From the NCBI GenBank assembly GCA_002470465.1, contig DKMD01000012.1, positions 62,001-126,000 of the forward strand: a DNA stretch of 64,000 nucleotides. The letters run 5' to 3'. The first letter of the stretch is position 1; the number at the start of each line of letters is the position of its first letter. Below, piece after piece: positions 9,377-17,539 of this stretch. This DNA is from Pluralibacter sp. UBA7423 (GTDB taxonomy: Bacteria > Pseudomonadota > Gammaproteobacteria > Enterobacterales > Enterobacteriaceae). Position numbers and translations under genes: made by a program. A model generated the notes under the pieces. The model ran no database searches and had not been told where the DNA came from. It saw only the letters and a program-made list of their open reading frames with translations.

Positions 9377-9934
9377 ATGAGCGATGACGGCCTGGCGCCG
9401 GGTAAACGTTTGTCAGAGATCCGCCAGCAACTGGGTCTTTCTCAACGTCGTGCCGCCGAACTGTCTGGATTAACGCATAGCGCCATCAGCACCATAGAAC
9501 AGGACAAAGTCAGTCCTGCCATCAGTACGCTGCAAAAGCTGCTGAAAGTCTACGGGCTGTCGCTCTCCGAGTTCTTCGCGGAACCGGAAAAACCTGACGA
9601 GCCGCAGGTGGTTATCAATCAGGATGACCTGATTGAGATCGGCAGTCAGGGTGTATCAATGAAGTTGGTTCACAACGGAAATCCGAACCGTACGCTGGCA
9701 ATGATCTTCGAGACTTACCAACCCGGCACAACGACCGGAGAGCGGATCAAACACCAGGGTGAGGAGATCGGCACGATACTGGAAGGTGACGTGATTCTGA
9801 CCATCAACGGCCAGGATTATCACCTCGTTGCAGGGCAGAGTTATGCCATCAACACCGGCATACCACACAGCTTCAGCAACACCTCGGCAGGCATCTGCCG
9901 CATCATCAGTGCCCATACCCCCACCACGTTCTGA
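9377..9934 (+). CDS. puuR: Putrescine-responsive repressor PuuR
   Basis: DNA-binding repressor of the puu genes, relieved by putrescine. 185 residues as in E. coli. An N-terminal XRE helix-turn-helix (residues ~10-65, QLGLSQRRAAELSGLTHSAI) is joined to a C-terminal cupin sensor domain (~100-185, including GEEIGTILEGDV and SYAINTGIPHSF). It lies 25 bp after puuD behind TAAGGAAAT. Confidence 0.96.
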   Translation: MSDDGLAPGKRLSEIRQQLGLSQRRAAELSGLTHSAISTIEQDKVSPAISTLQKLLKVYGLSLSEFFAEPEKPDEPQVVINQDDLIEIGSQGVSMKLVHNGNPNRTLAMIFETYQPGTTTGERIKHQGEEIGTILEGDVILTINGQDYHLVAGQSYAINTGIPHSFSNTSAGICRIISAHTPTTF

Positions 9935-9942
9935 TTTCCTTC

Positions 9943-9961
9943 TGGCCTGAGTTTCTCAGGC
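9943..9961 (+). other. Hairpin in the puuR-puuC gap
   Basis: GGCCTGAG/CTCAGGCC stem with a 3-nt loop and no T-tract. It could attenuate or protect the message between puuR and puuC. Confidence 0.45.
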
Positions 9962-10066
9962 CACCTTAAAGACGATGCTTTTTTAACAGGATTCATTTCC
10001 TGGGGCATTTTGCAGCCTGAATTCATCGGCGGCAGCGTTTAACTGAGTGATTAAGAAGGAATCATC

Positions 10067-11554
10067 ATGAACTTTCAGCATCTGAGTTACTGGCAGGATA
10101 AGGCAAATCAGGCGCAGCCAGAGACGCGTCTGTTTATTAACGGCGAATACTGTCAGGCGCAGGACGGCAGCACCTTTGAGATTGTCGATCCGGCGGCACA
10201 GCGCGCGCTGGCGCAGGTGGCTCGCGGTAAAAAAGCCGATGTGGATCATGCCGTACGCGGCGCCCGCGACGTATTTGAAAGCGGCGACTGGTCACAGGCC
10301 TCCCCTGCCAAACGTAAAGCCGTACTGAACAGGCTGGCGGATTTGATGGAGCAGCATCACGAGGAGCTGGCATTGCTGGAAACGCTTGATACCGGCAAAC
10401 CCATTCGCCATAGCCTGCGTGATGATATTCCCGGCGCGACCCGCGCTATCCGCTGGTACGCCGAAGCGATTGACAAAGTGTATGGCGAAGTCGCCACCAC
10501 CGGCGTGAACGACCTGGCGATGATCGTCCGTGAGCCGATTGGCGTGGTGGCTGCCGTCGTGCCGTGGAACTTCCCACTGCTGCTGGCCTGCTGGAAGCTT
10601 GGCCCGGCGCTGGCGGCGGGCAACAGCGTGATCCTCAAACCTTCTGAAAAATCACCGTTAACCGCCATTCGCCTGGCGGGGCTGGCGAAAGAAGCGGGCC
10701 TGCCGGACGGCGTGTTCAGCGTCATTCCAGGCTTTGGCCATGAAGCGGGTCAGGCGCTTTCGCAGCATCCGGACGTTGACGCGATCGCCTTCACCGGCTC
10801 CACGCGTACCGGGAAGCAGCTGCTGAAAGATGCGGGCGACAGCAACATGAAGCGCGTCTGGCTGGAAGCGGGCGGCAAGAGCGCCAACATCGTTTTCGCC
10901 GACTGTCCGAATCTGCAACAAGCTGCCGCAACCACCGCCGCAGGCATTTTCTACAACCAGGGCCAGGTGTGCATCGCCGGCACGCGTCTGCTGCTGGAAG
11001 AGAGCATCGCCGATGAGTTTATCGCGCTGCTGAAAGAGCAGGCCAAAAACTGGCAGCCGGGCAATCCGCTCGATCCGGAGACCACCATGGGCACGCTGAT
11101 TGACAGCGCTCATGCCGACAGCGTGCACAGCTTTATCCGTGACGGCGAAACCCAGGGCAAGCTGGCCCTCGACGGCCGCGACGGCAAGCACCCGGCGGCC
11201 ATCGGCCCGACCATTTTTGTTGATACCACGCCCAATGCCCGCGTGGGCCGCGAAGAGATCTTCGGACCGGTGCTGGTCGTTACCCGTTTCAGTTCGGAAG
11301 CCCAGGCGCTGGAGCTGGCGAACGACAGCGAATACGGCCTGGGCGCCGCCGTGTGGACGCGCGATCTCTCCCGCGCTCACCGCATGAGCCGCCGCCTGAA
11401 AGCAGGTTCCGTCTTCGTCAATAACTACAACGACGGCGACATGACCGTGCCGTTTGGCGGCTACAAGCAGAGCGGCAACGGACGCGACAAGTCCCTGCAC
11501 GCACTGGAAAAATTTAGCGAACTGAAAACTATCTGGATTGCCCTGGAGCCTTAA
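10067..11554 (+). CDS. puuC: Gamma-glutamyl-gamma-aminobutyraldehyde dehydrogenase
   Basis: NAD(P)-dependent aldehyde dehydrogenase oxidising gamma-glutamyl-gamma-aminobutyraldehyde to gamma-glutamyl-GABA. 495 residues, full family length. Motifs: PWNFPLLLACWKLGPALAAG (cofactor/substrate tunnel), FTGSTRTGK (cofactor loop), LEAGGKSANIV (general-base Glu), and NQGQVCIAGTR (catalytic Cys). AAGAAGGAATC precedes the ATG. It overlaps nothing and is followed 2 bp later by puuB. Confidence 0.97.
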   Translation: MNFQHLSYWQDKANQAQPETRLFINGEYCQAQDGSTFEIVDPAAQRALAQVARGKKADVDHAVRGARDVFESGDWSQASPAKRKAVLNRLADLMEQHHEELALLETLDTGKPIRHSLRDDIPGATRAIRWYAEAIDKVYGEVATTGVNDLAMIVREPIGVVAAVVPWNFPLLLACWKLGPALAAGNSVILKPSEKSPLTAIRLAGLAKEAGLPDGVFSVIPGFGHEAGQALSQHPDVDAIAFTGSTRTGKQLLKDAGDSNMKRVWLEAGGKSANIVFADCPNLQQAAATTAAGIFYNQGQVCIAGTRLLLEESIADEFIALLKEQAKNWQPGNPLDPETTMGTLIDSAHADSVHSFIRDGETQGKLALDGRDGKHPAAIGPTIFVDTTPNARVGREEIFGPVLVVTRFSSEAQALELANDSEYGLGAAVWTRDLSRAHRMSRRLKAGSVFVNNYNDGDMTVPFGGYKQSGNGRDKSLHALEKFSELKTIWIALEP

Positions 11555-11556
11555 TC

Positions 11557-12837
11557 ATGACTGAACATACCACCAGCTATTACGCCGCGAGCGCGAACCA
11601 GTATGAACCCTTCCCGGAGCTGAACGAATCGTTGACCTGCGACGTGTGCGTGGTCGGCGGCGGCTACACCGGGCTTTCCTCCGCGCTGCATCTGTCTGAA
11701 ATGGGCTATGACGTAGTGCTGCTGGAATCGGCGCGCATCGGTTTTGGCGCCAGCGGCCGCAACGGCGGGCAGCTGGTTAACTCCTACAGCCGCGACATCG
11801 ACGTTATCGAACGCAGCTACGGCCCCGAAGCGGCAAAACAGCTCGGCGGCATGATGTTTGAAGGCGCGGAGATTATCCGCGAGCGGATCAAGCGTTATCA
11901 GATTGACTGCGACTATCGTCCGGGCGGCCTGTTCGTGGCAATGAACCACAAACAGCTGGAAAAACTGGAAGAGCAGAAAGCCAACTGGGAGCGTTACGGT
12001 AACACTCAGCTTGAGCTGCTGGATGCCAACGCGCTGAAGCGTGAAGTGAACAGCGATCGCTACGTCGGCGCCCTGCTCGACCACAGCGGCGGCCATATTC
12101 ATCCGCTGAATCTGGCAATTGGTGAAGCGAACGCAATTCGTCTGAACGGCGGCCGCGTGTTTGAGCAATCGCCGGTTACCAACATTCAGCACACCAGCCC
12201 GGCGGTGGTGAGCACCGCCAAAGGCCAAGTCACGGCGAAGTATGTGATTGTGGCGGGAAATGCCTATCTCGGTAATAAGCTCGAGCCGGATCTGGCGAAG
12301 CGCAGCATGCCGTGCGGAACGCAGGTGTTAACCACCGAGCCGCTGGGTGAAGACGTTGCCCGTTCGCTTATTCCGAACAACTACTGCGTGGAAGACTGTA
12401 ACTATCTGCTGGATTACTACCGTCTGACCGCCGACAACCGCCTGCTGTACGGCGGCGGCGTGGTGTATGGCGCACGTGACCCGGCGGATATTGAGCGTCT
12501 GGTGATGCCAAACCTGCTGAAGACCTTCCCGCAGTTGAAAGGCGTGAAAATTGACTACAGCTGGACCGGCAACTTCCTGCTGACGCTCTCTCGCCTGCCG
12601 CAGGTTGGCCGTCTGGAAAACAATATTTACTACAGCCAGGGTTGCAGCGGGCACGGCGTCACTTATACCCATCTGGCGGGTCGTCTGATTGCCGAGCTGC
12701 TGCGCGGGGATGCCGAACGCTTCAATGCCTTTGCTAATCTGCCGCACTATCCGTTCCCGGGCGGCCGCACGTTCCGTATTCCTTTCACGGCTATGGGAGC
12801 CGCGTACTACAGCCTTCGCGATCGCCTTGGGGTGTAA
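11557..12837 (+). CDS. puuB: Gamma-glutamylputrescine oxidoreductase
   Basis: FAD-dependent amine oxidase of the DAO family that oxidises gamma-glutamylputrescine to the aldehyde used by PuuC. 426 residues, same as E. coli. The N-terminal dinucleotide-binding motif CVVGGGYTGLSSALHL and the GFGASGRNGGQL FAD loop are present, with GCSGHGVTYTHLAG near the C-terminal FAD contact. It starts 2 bp after puuC. A strong terminator follows, and the GABA aminotransferase gene puuE expected next in E. coli is absent. Confidence 0.96.
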   Translation: MTEHTTSYYAASANQYEPFPELNESLTCDVCVVGGGYTGLSSALHLSEMGYDVVLLESARIGFGASGRNGGQLVNSYSRDIDVIERSYGPEAAKQLGGMMFEGAEIIRERIKRYQIDCDYRPGGLFVAMNHKQLEKLEEQKANWERYGNTQLELLDANALKREVNSDRYVGALLDHSGGHIHPLNLAIGEANAIRLNGGRVFEQSPVTNIQHTSPAVVSTAKGQVTAKYVIVAGNAYLGNKLEPDLAKRSMPCGTQVLTTEPLGEDVARSLIPNNYCVEDCNYLLDYYRLTADNRLLYGGGVVYGARDPADIERLVMPNLLKTFPQLKGVKIDYSWTGNFLLTLSRLPQVGRLENNIYYSQGCSGHGVTYTHLAGRLIAELLRGDAERFNAFANLPHYPFPGGRTFRIPFTAMGAAYYSLRDRLGV

Positions 12838-12859
12838 TGAGCTCTGGTGTTTTGCCCGA

Positions 12860-12894
12860 CGCACAAGGGAGATCCCCCCTTGTGCGTTTTTTTT
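12860..12894 (+). terminator. Terminator of the puuDRCB transcript
   Basis: 10-bp perfect stem CGCACAAGGG/CCCTTGTGCG followed by eight T. Confidence 0.9.
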
Positions 12895-12895
12895 C

Positions 12896-12977
12896 ATGCC
12901 CGGCGGCGCTCAGCTTGCCAGGCCTGGAATCCATTGGGCTTCGTAGACCTGTGTAAGGCGCAGCCGCCACCAGGCAT
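12896..12977. repeat. REP pair (BIME-like)
   Basis: Two inverted REP-like units, TGCCCGGCGGCGCTCAGC and GGCGCAGCCGCCACCAGGCA, lie between the convergent puuB and yeeO genes. Confidence 0.7.
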
Positions 12978-12979
12978 TT

Positions 12980-14404
12980 TTATTCCTGCCTGATTCGCGG
13001 ATACTTCCATAACCAGCGCCCGCTGACCATTCGCCAGTAGAATGCTGCGCCGCGCACGGCCCAGTCGAGGAACATGCCGAGCCAGACGCCGACTACGCCC
13101 ATGCCAAGCACAATACCCAGCAGATAGCCGACCACCACACGTGCGCCCCACATGCTGAACATGGAAACCCACATCGCAAAGCGTGCGTCACGCGCGCCCT
13201 TCAAACCGGCCGGGAGAACCCAGGAAGCCGACCAGATGGGCATAAACGCCGCGTTGAGCCACAGCAGTTCTTTCACCACGGCTTTTACGTCTGCCTCGTG
13301 GGTATAGAACGAAGCGAACAGTCCGGCAAAGGGTGCTGTACCCCAGGCAATCGCCGTCAGCACGATAGTCGACATCCAGAACACGTGGCGGAGCTGCTTC
13401 TCGGCCTGGCCGATTTGCCCTTTGCCGAGGCGCTTGCCGGTGATAATGGTGGATGCCGATCCCAGCGCGTTCCCCGGCAGGTTAATCAGAGACGCTACCG
13501 AGAAGGCGATGAAGTTCCCGGCGATGACGTCCGTTCCCATCCCGGCAACAAACATCTGCGTCAGCAGCTTGCCGCTGTTAAACAGCACGGATTCAATGCT
13601 CGCCGGGATCCCAATCCCCATCACTTCCCAGATGATGGCGAAGTTAAGCGGCTTGATGTAGCTCTTCAACGGAATGCGCAGCGCGGGGTTAAAGCCCACA
13701 GCGAGCACGGCAACAATCGCCACCGCGCCGATATAGCGGGAAATGGTCAAGCCCAGACCCGCGCCAACGAAACCGAGTCCGTCCCAGGAAAAAACGCCGT
13801 AAATCAGGATGCTGCTGATAATAATATTGAGGATGTTCATTCCGCCGTTAATCAGCAGCGGAATTTTGGTGTTCCCGGCACCGCGCAGCGCGCCGCTGCC
13901 GATGAGCGCAATAGCCGCCGCCGGGTAGCTCAATACCGTCAGTTCGAGGTAGGTCAGCGCAAGCTCTTTGACGTGCTCCGTAGCAGCACCTGCGACTACC
14001 TCGATGATTTCTCGTCCGAACAGATGAATAACCGCCGCGAGAATAATCGAGAACAGGGTCATGATGACCAGCGACTGGCGCGCTGCCGCCCTCGCCTGTT
14101 TTCGGTTTCGCCGCCCGAGACTGAAGGCCACAACGACCGTGGTCCCGAGATCGATGGCGGCAAAAAACGCCATAATCACCATGTTGAAACTGTCGGCAAG
14201 GCCCACGCCCGCCATGGCATCCGCACCCAGCCAGCTGACGAGGAAGGTGCTGAGCACGCCCATCAGCAGAACGCAGGTATTTTCCAGAAAGATAGGCACG
14301 GCAAGTGGGGTGATTTCACGCCAGAACAGAACACGGTAAGTTTTACGGTTTTTGTACCAGGTGGTGCGGGTGACGGCCTGGCGAACTGCGGCAGAGACGT
14401 TCAA
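12980..14404 (-). CDS. yeeO: MATE-family exporter YeeO
   Basis: Inner-membrane multidrug and toxic compound extrusion transporter; E. coli YeeO is reported to export FMN and FAD. 474 residues with ~12 hydrophobic segments. Conserved stretches include ITPLAVPIFLENTCVLLMG, SWLGADAMAGVGLADSFN, GSGALRGAGNTKIPL, and LPAGLKGARDARFAMWVS. The annotated E. coli protein is longer at its N-terminus; here the start falls at the equivalent of an internal Met, with no obvious in-frame extension. It neighbours tRNA-Asn, as in E. coli. Confidence 0.92.
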   Translation of the reverse strand: MNVSAAVRQAVTRTTWYKNRKTYRVLFWREITPLAVPIFLENTCVLLMGVLSTFLVSWLGADAMAGVGLADSFNMVIMAFFAAIDLGTTVVVAFSLGRRNRKQARAAARQSLVIMTLFSIILAAVIHLFGREIIEVVAGAATEHVKELALTYLELTVLSYPAAAIALIGSGALRGAGNTKIPLLINGGMNILNIIISSILIYGVFSWDGLGFVGAGLGLTISRYIGAVAIVAVLAVGFNPALRIPLKSYIKPLNFAIIWEVMGIGIPASIESVLFNSGKLLTQMFVAGMGTDVIAGNFIAFSVASLINLPGNALGSASTIITGKRLGKGQIGQAEKQLRHVFWMSTIVLTAIAWGTAPFAGLFASFYTHEADVKAVVKELLWLNAAFMPIWSASWVLPAGLKGARDARFAMWVSMFSMWGARVVVGYLLGIVLGMGVVGVWLGMFLDWAVRGAAFYWRMVSGRWLWKYPRIRQE

Positions 14405-14553
14405 AGGGTGCCTTAGAGAGAAAGTTGAAACCTCGTTTTAAATGATGAGGGAGAAACGCCGATCCTGCAATGTCGTTTTGACGTAAAATTGTGGGTAAAT
14501 ACAACAAATTGTTGACGGAAACGACAGTCGTGCCGAAAGAGGCGCTTTGCCGT

Positions 14554-14581
14554 TTGACAAAAGTTTTTTCGCCGCTAAGAT
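14554..14581 (+). promoter_or_regulatory. tRNA-Asn promoter
   Basis: TTGACA (14554-14559) and TAAGAT (14576-14581), 16 bp apart, with the tRNA starting 17 bp further on. Confidence 0.75.
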
Positions 14582-14597
14582 AAGCCTCCTACACGAT

Positions 14598-14673
14598 TCC
14601 TCTGTAGTTCAGTCGGTAGAACGGCGGACTGTTAATCCGTATGTCACTGGTTCGAGTCCAGTCAGAGGAGCCA
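14598..14673 (+). tRNA. tRNA-Asn (GTT), integration target
   Basis: Complete 76-nt tRNA-Asn identical to the leftward copy at 4972-5047. Its last 24 nt plus one base form attL of the adjacent integrative element, so integration leaves the gene intact. Confidence 0.97.
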
Positions 14674-14674
14674 A
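14650..14674 (+). repeat. attL core (25-bp direct repeat)
   Basis: The 3' end of tRNA-Asn, beginning GTTCGAGTCC and ending AGGAGCCAA, is repeated exactly at 38246-38270 in the same orientation. Confidence 0.92.
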
Positions 14675-14683
14675 TTTAAGGGA

Positions 14684-14707
14684 AGCAGACGTTCACTGAT
14701 GTCTGCT
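14684..14707 (+). terminator. Element-borne terminator behind tRNA-Asn
   Basis: AGCAGAC/GTCTGCT stem followed by a weak T-rich tract. It replaces the native tRNA terminator displaced to 38276-38305 by integration. Confidence 0.5.
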
Positions 14708-14793
14708 TTCTGCGTTTCTATCAGTTAGTTATCTCTTCTTTCACGTTCACCCTCGTTCACTAAAAACCACTCGAAGCCATACCCATTTGCTGG

Positions 14794-14808
14794 TAAAAAT
14801 GTTGGTAA
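14794..14808 (+). repeat. Candidate integrase arm-site repeat, attL side
   Basis: TAAAAATGTTGGTAA occurs here and, identical and in the same orientation, at 38169-38183 near attR. Confidence 0.5.
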
Positions 14809-14852
14809 TGGTAGTTCGATTGCGCTTTTACCAACAAACGGGGGATGTCGTC

Positions 14853-16127
14853 ATGCCACTTACTGATACTAAAGTAAAAAACGCCAAGCCCCTCGATAAG
14901 GAATACAAGCTGACTGATGGCTTCGGTATGTTCCTTCGCATTACCCCTAAAGGTTCGAAATACTGGCAAATGGCTTACCGCTTCGAAGGGAAGCAAAAAC
15001 TTTTCTCTATCGGTGTTTACCCTGCTGTTTCACTTGCTGATGCAAGACAACGCCGTGATGAAGCTAAAAGACTTCTTGCTCAAGGCACTGATCCTAACGC
15101 CAAGAAACAGGCCGAAGTTAAAGAACTAAAGGCCAAGCGTGATAAGACACGCACCTTCACTGTGGTGGCAAAAGCTTGGTTTGCCACGAAAACAAAATGG
15201 TCAAAAGATTATGGTGATTCCGTATGGAAGCGCCTTGAAACCTATGTCTTTCCGGCGATTGGAGATAAAGATGTTGCCGAACTGGATACGGGTGACCTGC
15301 TGGCTCCGGTGAAAAAGGTTGAGGCACTTGGTTATCTTGAAGTTGCCATGCGCATTCAACAATACATTACGGCGATCCTGCGTCATGCTGTTCAGCAAAA
15401 ACTGATACGCCATAATCCCGCCTATGATATGGAAGGTGCTGTTCAGAAACCACAGACTGAACACCGCCCGGCACTGGAGCTGGAAGAAATCCCTCAACTA
15501 CTGAAAAAAATTAGCGAATACAAAGGCCGCAGGTTAACCATACTGGCTATTCAGCTCAATCTGATGATTTTCATTCGTTCCAGTGAGCTTCGTTTCGCTC
15601 GCTGGTCTGAAATTGATTTCAAAAGTAAGTTATGGGTGATACCTGAACAGCGGGAAGCGATTGAAAACGTCAAACATTCCACTCGTGGGGCCAAAATGAA
15701 GCGTAAGCACTTTGTTCCCCTTTGTAAACAAGCCATGAGGATACTGAAAGAGATCCGACAACTGACTTATGAAGAAGGTCATGATGATGGATTAATCTTT
15801 ACTGGCTGTTATGACTCGTTTAAACCCATGAGCGAAAACACCATCAACAAAGCCCTTCGCAATATGGGCTATGACACGAAGCAGGACATCTGTGGACATG
15901 GTTTCCGCACGCTGGCCTGTAGTGCCTTAATTGAGTCAGGTTTGTGGTCAGAAGACGCTGTAGAGCTTCAGATGAGCCATAAGGAAAGTAACAGCGTCCG
16001 TGCTGCTTATACCCACAAGGCCAAGCATCTTGACCAGCGCCGCCTGATGCTCCAGTGGTGGGCTGATTATCTGGATGCGAACAGCAATGATATGGTCAGA
16101 CCGTTTGAGTTTGCTCAGAAACGATAG
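14853..16127 (+). CDS. int: P4-type tyrosine integrase
   Basis: Site-specific recombinase expected to catalyse insertion and excision of the element at tRNA-Asn. 424 residues from the ATG at 14853, preceded by a GGGGGA tract; the usual family start MPLTDTKVKNAKP is visible. An N-terminal DUF4102-type arm-binding domain (~1-90) is followed by a core-binding domain (~100-195) and a catalytic domain. Catalytic residues are seen in FIRSSELRFARW (Arg), CGHGFRTLA (His-x-x-Arg), SHKE, and VRAAYTHKAKHL (Tyr), as in CP4-57-like integrases. The sequence upstream of the ATG carries TTGGTA repeats that could bind the integrase. Confidence 0.95.
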   Translation: MPLTDTKVKNAKPLDKEYKLTDGFGMFLRITPKGSKYWQMAYRFEGKQKLFSIGVYPAVSLADARQRRDEAKRLLAQGTDPNAKKQAEVKELKAKRDKTRTFTVVAKAWFATKTKWSKDYGDSVWKRLETYVFPAIGDKDVAELDTGDLLAPVKKVEALGYLEVAMRIQQYITAILRHAVQQKLIRHNPAYDMEGAVQKPQTEHRPALELEEIPQLLKKISEYKGRRLTILAIQLNLMIFIRSSELRFARWSEIDFKSKLWVIPEQREAIENVKHSTRGAKMKRKHFVPLCKQAMRILKEIRQLTYEEGHDDGLIFTGCYDSFKPMSENTINKALRNMGYDTKQDICGHGFRTLACSALIESGLWSEDAVELQMSHKESNSVRAAYTHKAKHLDQRRLMLQWWADYLDANSNDMVRPFEFAQKR

Positions 16128-16187
16128 ACCCCATAGTCAACAATGGTGAGTCTGTTATTTTATTTATAAGACCACTAACGCTTATAG

Positions 16188-16231
16188 AAAACATGCTACA
16201 TATATTATAAATATATACGTGGCATGTTTTT
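16188..16231. terminator. Bidirectional terminator between int and the membrane-protein gene
   Basis: AAAACATGC at 16188-16196 pairs with GCATGTTTT at 16222-16230, with a further AT-rich inner stem and flanking T/A tracts. It serves two convergent genes. Confidence 0.7.
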
Positions 16232-16241
16232 ATTTGTTATT

Positions 16242-17000
16242 CTAAAATAAATAGGAAATAAAATTGGGGATGATATTTTTATAAACATATAAAATATATT
16301 GGAAATTATTATTGAGAAGAGCAATCCCTCCCCCTGATGCCAGAAAATGTCCCGCAACAGAAAAAGGAATCCAAAGTTTAACAAACCTAACTGTCTCATC
16401 AAAGTTCCTATTTTTAGTAAAACCAAAGCAGAAGTGGATTAAACTGGCAAATAAAAGTGACATGCCAACATACGCCGTAGCTTCAAAAAGCAAAGTATTT
16501 AAACCGGTTAGGTATTCGTAACTGATATTAAATAATTGAACATTATCAATAATCCTTGAATAAAAGTCAGCAAACATATATTTCCCATAAATAGCAGAAT
16601 AAATGGCACTGATTACGAATACAACCATTAAAGCAGTAATCGGTATATATACAAGTCCATAAACAGCATTATGACCTTTTTGTTGTATGTTTTTAAATAC
16701 ACCAACGCTACAAATTATTATGGCGCAAAAAGAGAACGTAGGTAGAAATGTCACGAAGAAACGGGGAAACAAAGGAAATGCGACTAATAATGCAATAACT
16801 ATAATATTGGACAATTGTTTGAAATCAGAGGCTTCTTTTATAGCTAAAGAATTAATAACAACTTGATTATTATTACCAATTATATCAGGACTGTTAACTC
16901 TTGTGTTTTTAATGCTGTTAACCCTAAGGGACTTAATAGTTAGTGTTAAGCTGACGGTGATAGCAATAATAGAACCTAAAGAAAATAAACTATCAAACAT
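16242..17000 (-). CDS. Hypothetical membrane protein
   Basis: I do not recognise this 252-residue protein. It begins with a hydrophobic segment (SLGSIIAITVSLTLTI). A polar stretch with NSPDIIGNNNQVVIN (~37-52) follows, then about five further hydrophobic segments, suggesting an integral inner-membrane protein. GGAAG precedes the start codon at a normal distance. It stands alone between the integrase and the ParB/recombinase operon, so its role is unknown; cargo or defence functions are only guesses from position. Confidence 0.7.
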   Translation of the reverse strand: MFDSLFSLGSIIAITVSLTLTIKSLRVNSIKNTRVNSPDIIGNNNQVVINSLAIKEASDFKQLSNIIVIALLVAFPLFPRFFVTFLPTFSFCAIIICSVGVFKNIQQKGHNAVYGLVYIPITALMVVFVISAIYSAIYGKYMFADFYSRIIDNVQLFNISYEYLTGLNTLLFEATAYVGMSLLFASLIHFCFGFTKNRNFDETVRFVKLWIPFSVAGHFLASGGGIALLNNNFQYILYVYKNIIPNFISYLF

Positions 17001-17226
17001 GATTGTCTTCCTTCACGAAATTGGGAAGAGAATTTTACCTTTAACGCTCTGATTTTTCAATTTAAATAAAAAAACGCCCAAAAAAAAGCTCATGGGATGA
17101 TGTTCTACGCGGTAGCAGTTTGTTAGCCTACAGATCATGAACTATAAAATATATAGCCCCAAACTTGCTAAAAAGCTAAGAAAAAAGGAAAATGAACTGA
17201 ATAAAAAATGGACAATATGTAATATA

Positions 17227-17377
17227 AAAGAAAGAGCCTTTAGGCCCTTTCTTTTTCCCGCTAAGGGAACTCTCCATTGGAGAGAATACATATCCCCACA
17301 CTTGGGCAACGCAATCAGCCCATTGGGCTGTAAACAACTCCCCATATATGGGGCAATCAGACACTTCAAATGAAGTG
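17227..17377. repeat. Cluster of seven short hairpins
   Basis: Hairpins in order: AAAGAAAG.GCCT/AGGC.CTTTCTTT with one mismatch (17227-17254, T-tract after, so a possible terminator), TTCCC/GGGAA (17255-17269), CTCTCC/GGAGAG (17270-17284), CCCA/TGGG (17295-17306), CAGCCC/GGGCTG (17316-17330), CCCC/GGGG (17340-17353), CACTTC/GAAGTG (17362-17377). Linkers are 0-10 nt and stem sequences differ, so it is not a sequence repeat but a repeated structure. Confidence 0.75.
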
Positions 17378-17482
17378 AATATTCGCAAGGAACACTTATT
17401 AAATATAATATTAAATATCAACTGTCAAATTTATTTCTCTAAAACTTTCAGATTTAAAAACAATAAATAATTATATAGCACA

Positions 17483-17525
17483 ACTATGAACAACACACTA
17501 CAACATAAAATGCATTGTTCATAGT
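17483..17525. terminator. Inverted repeat downstream of the ParB-like operon
   Basis: ACTATGAACAA and TTGTTCATAGT form an 11-bp perfect inverted repeat with a 21-nt spacer just past the stop of the leftward operon. It could be a terminator or an operator. Confidence 0.45.
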
Positions 17526-17539
17526 GGCCCGTATAATAT

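Larger units (their letters stand above)
17001..17539. other. Intergenic region with seven short hairpins
   Basis: 540 bp without a credible gene; a 78-codon frame at 17137-17373 runs through the hairpins and looks accidental. Seven short inverted repeats lie at 17227-17377, and an 11-bp inverted repeat lies at 17483-17525. Confidence 0.7.

Noticed and set aside
13298..14416. 372-codon rightward frame opposite yeeO
   Set aside because: Antisense shadow of a well-conserved MATE gene, with low-complexity polar composition and no start signals.
14853..16127. Integrase lacking its catalytic tyrosine (KHL where some relatives have EYL)
   Set aside because: In CP4-57-like integrases the catalytic Tyr is the one in RAAYxHKAxHL, which is present here.
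17137..17373. 78-codon frame across the hairpin cluster
   Set aside because: Its codons are made of the palindromic stems, and an equal-length frame exists on the opposite strand, as expected from inverted repeats.
17227..17377. CRISPR array
   Set aside because: Stems differ in sequence and spacing, with no conserved repeat or ~30-bp spacers, and no cas genes.
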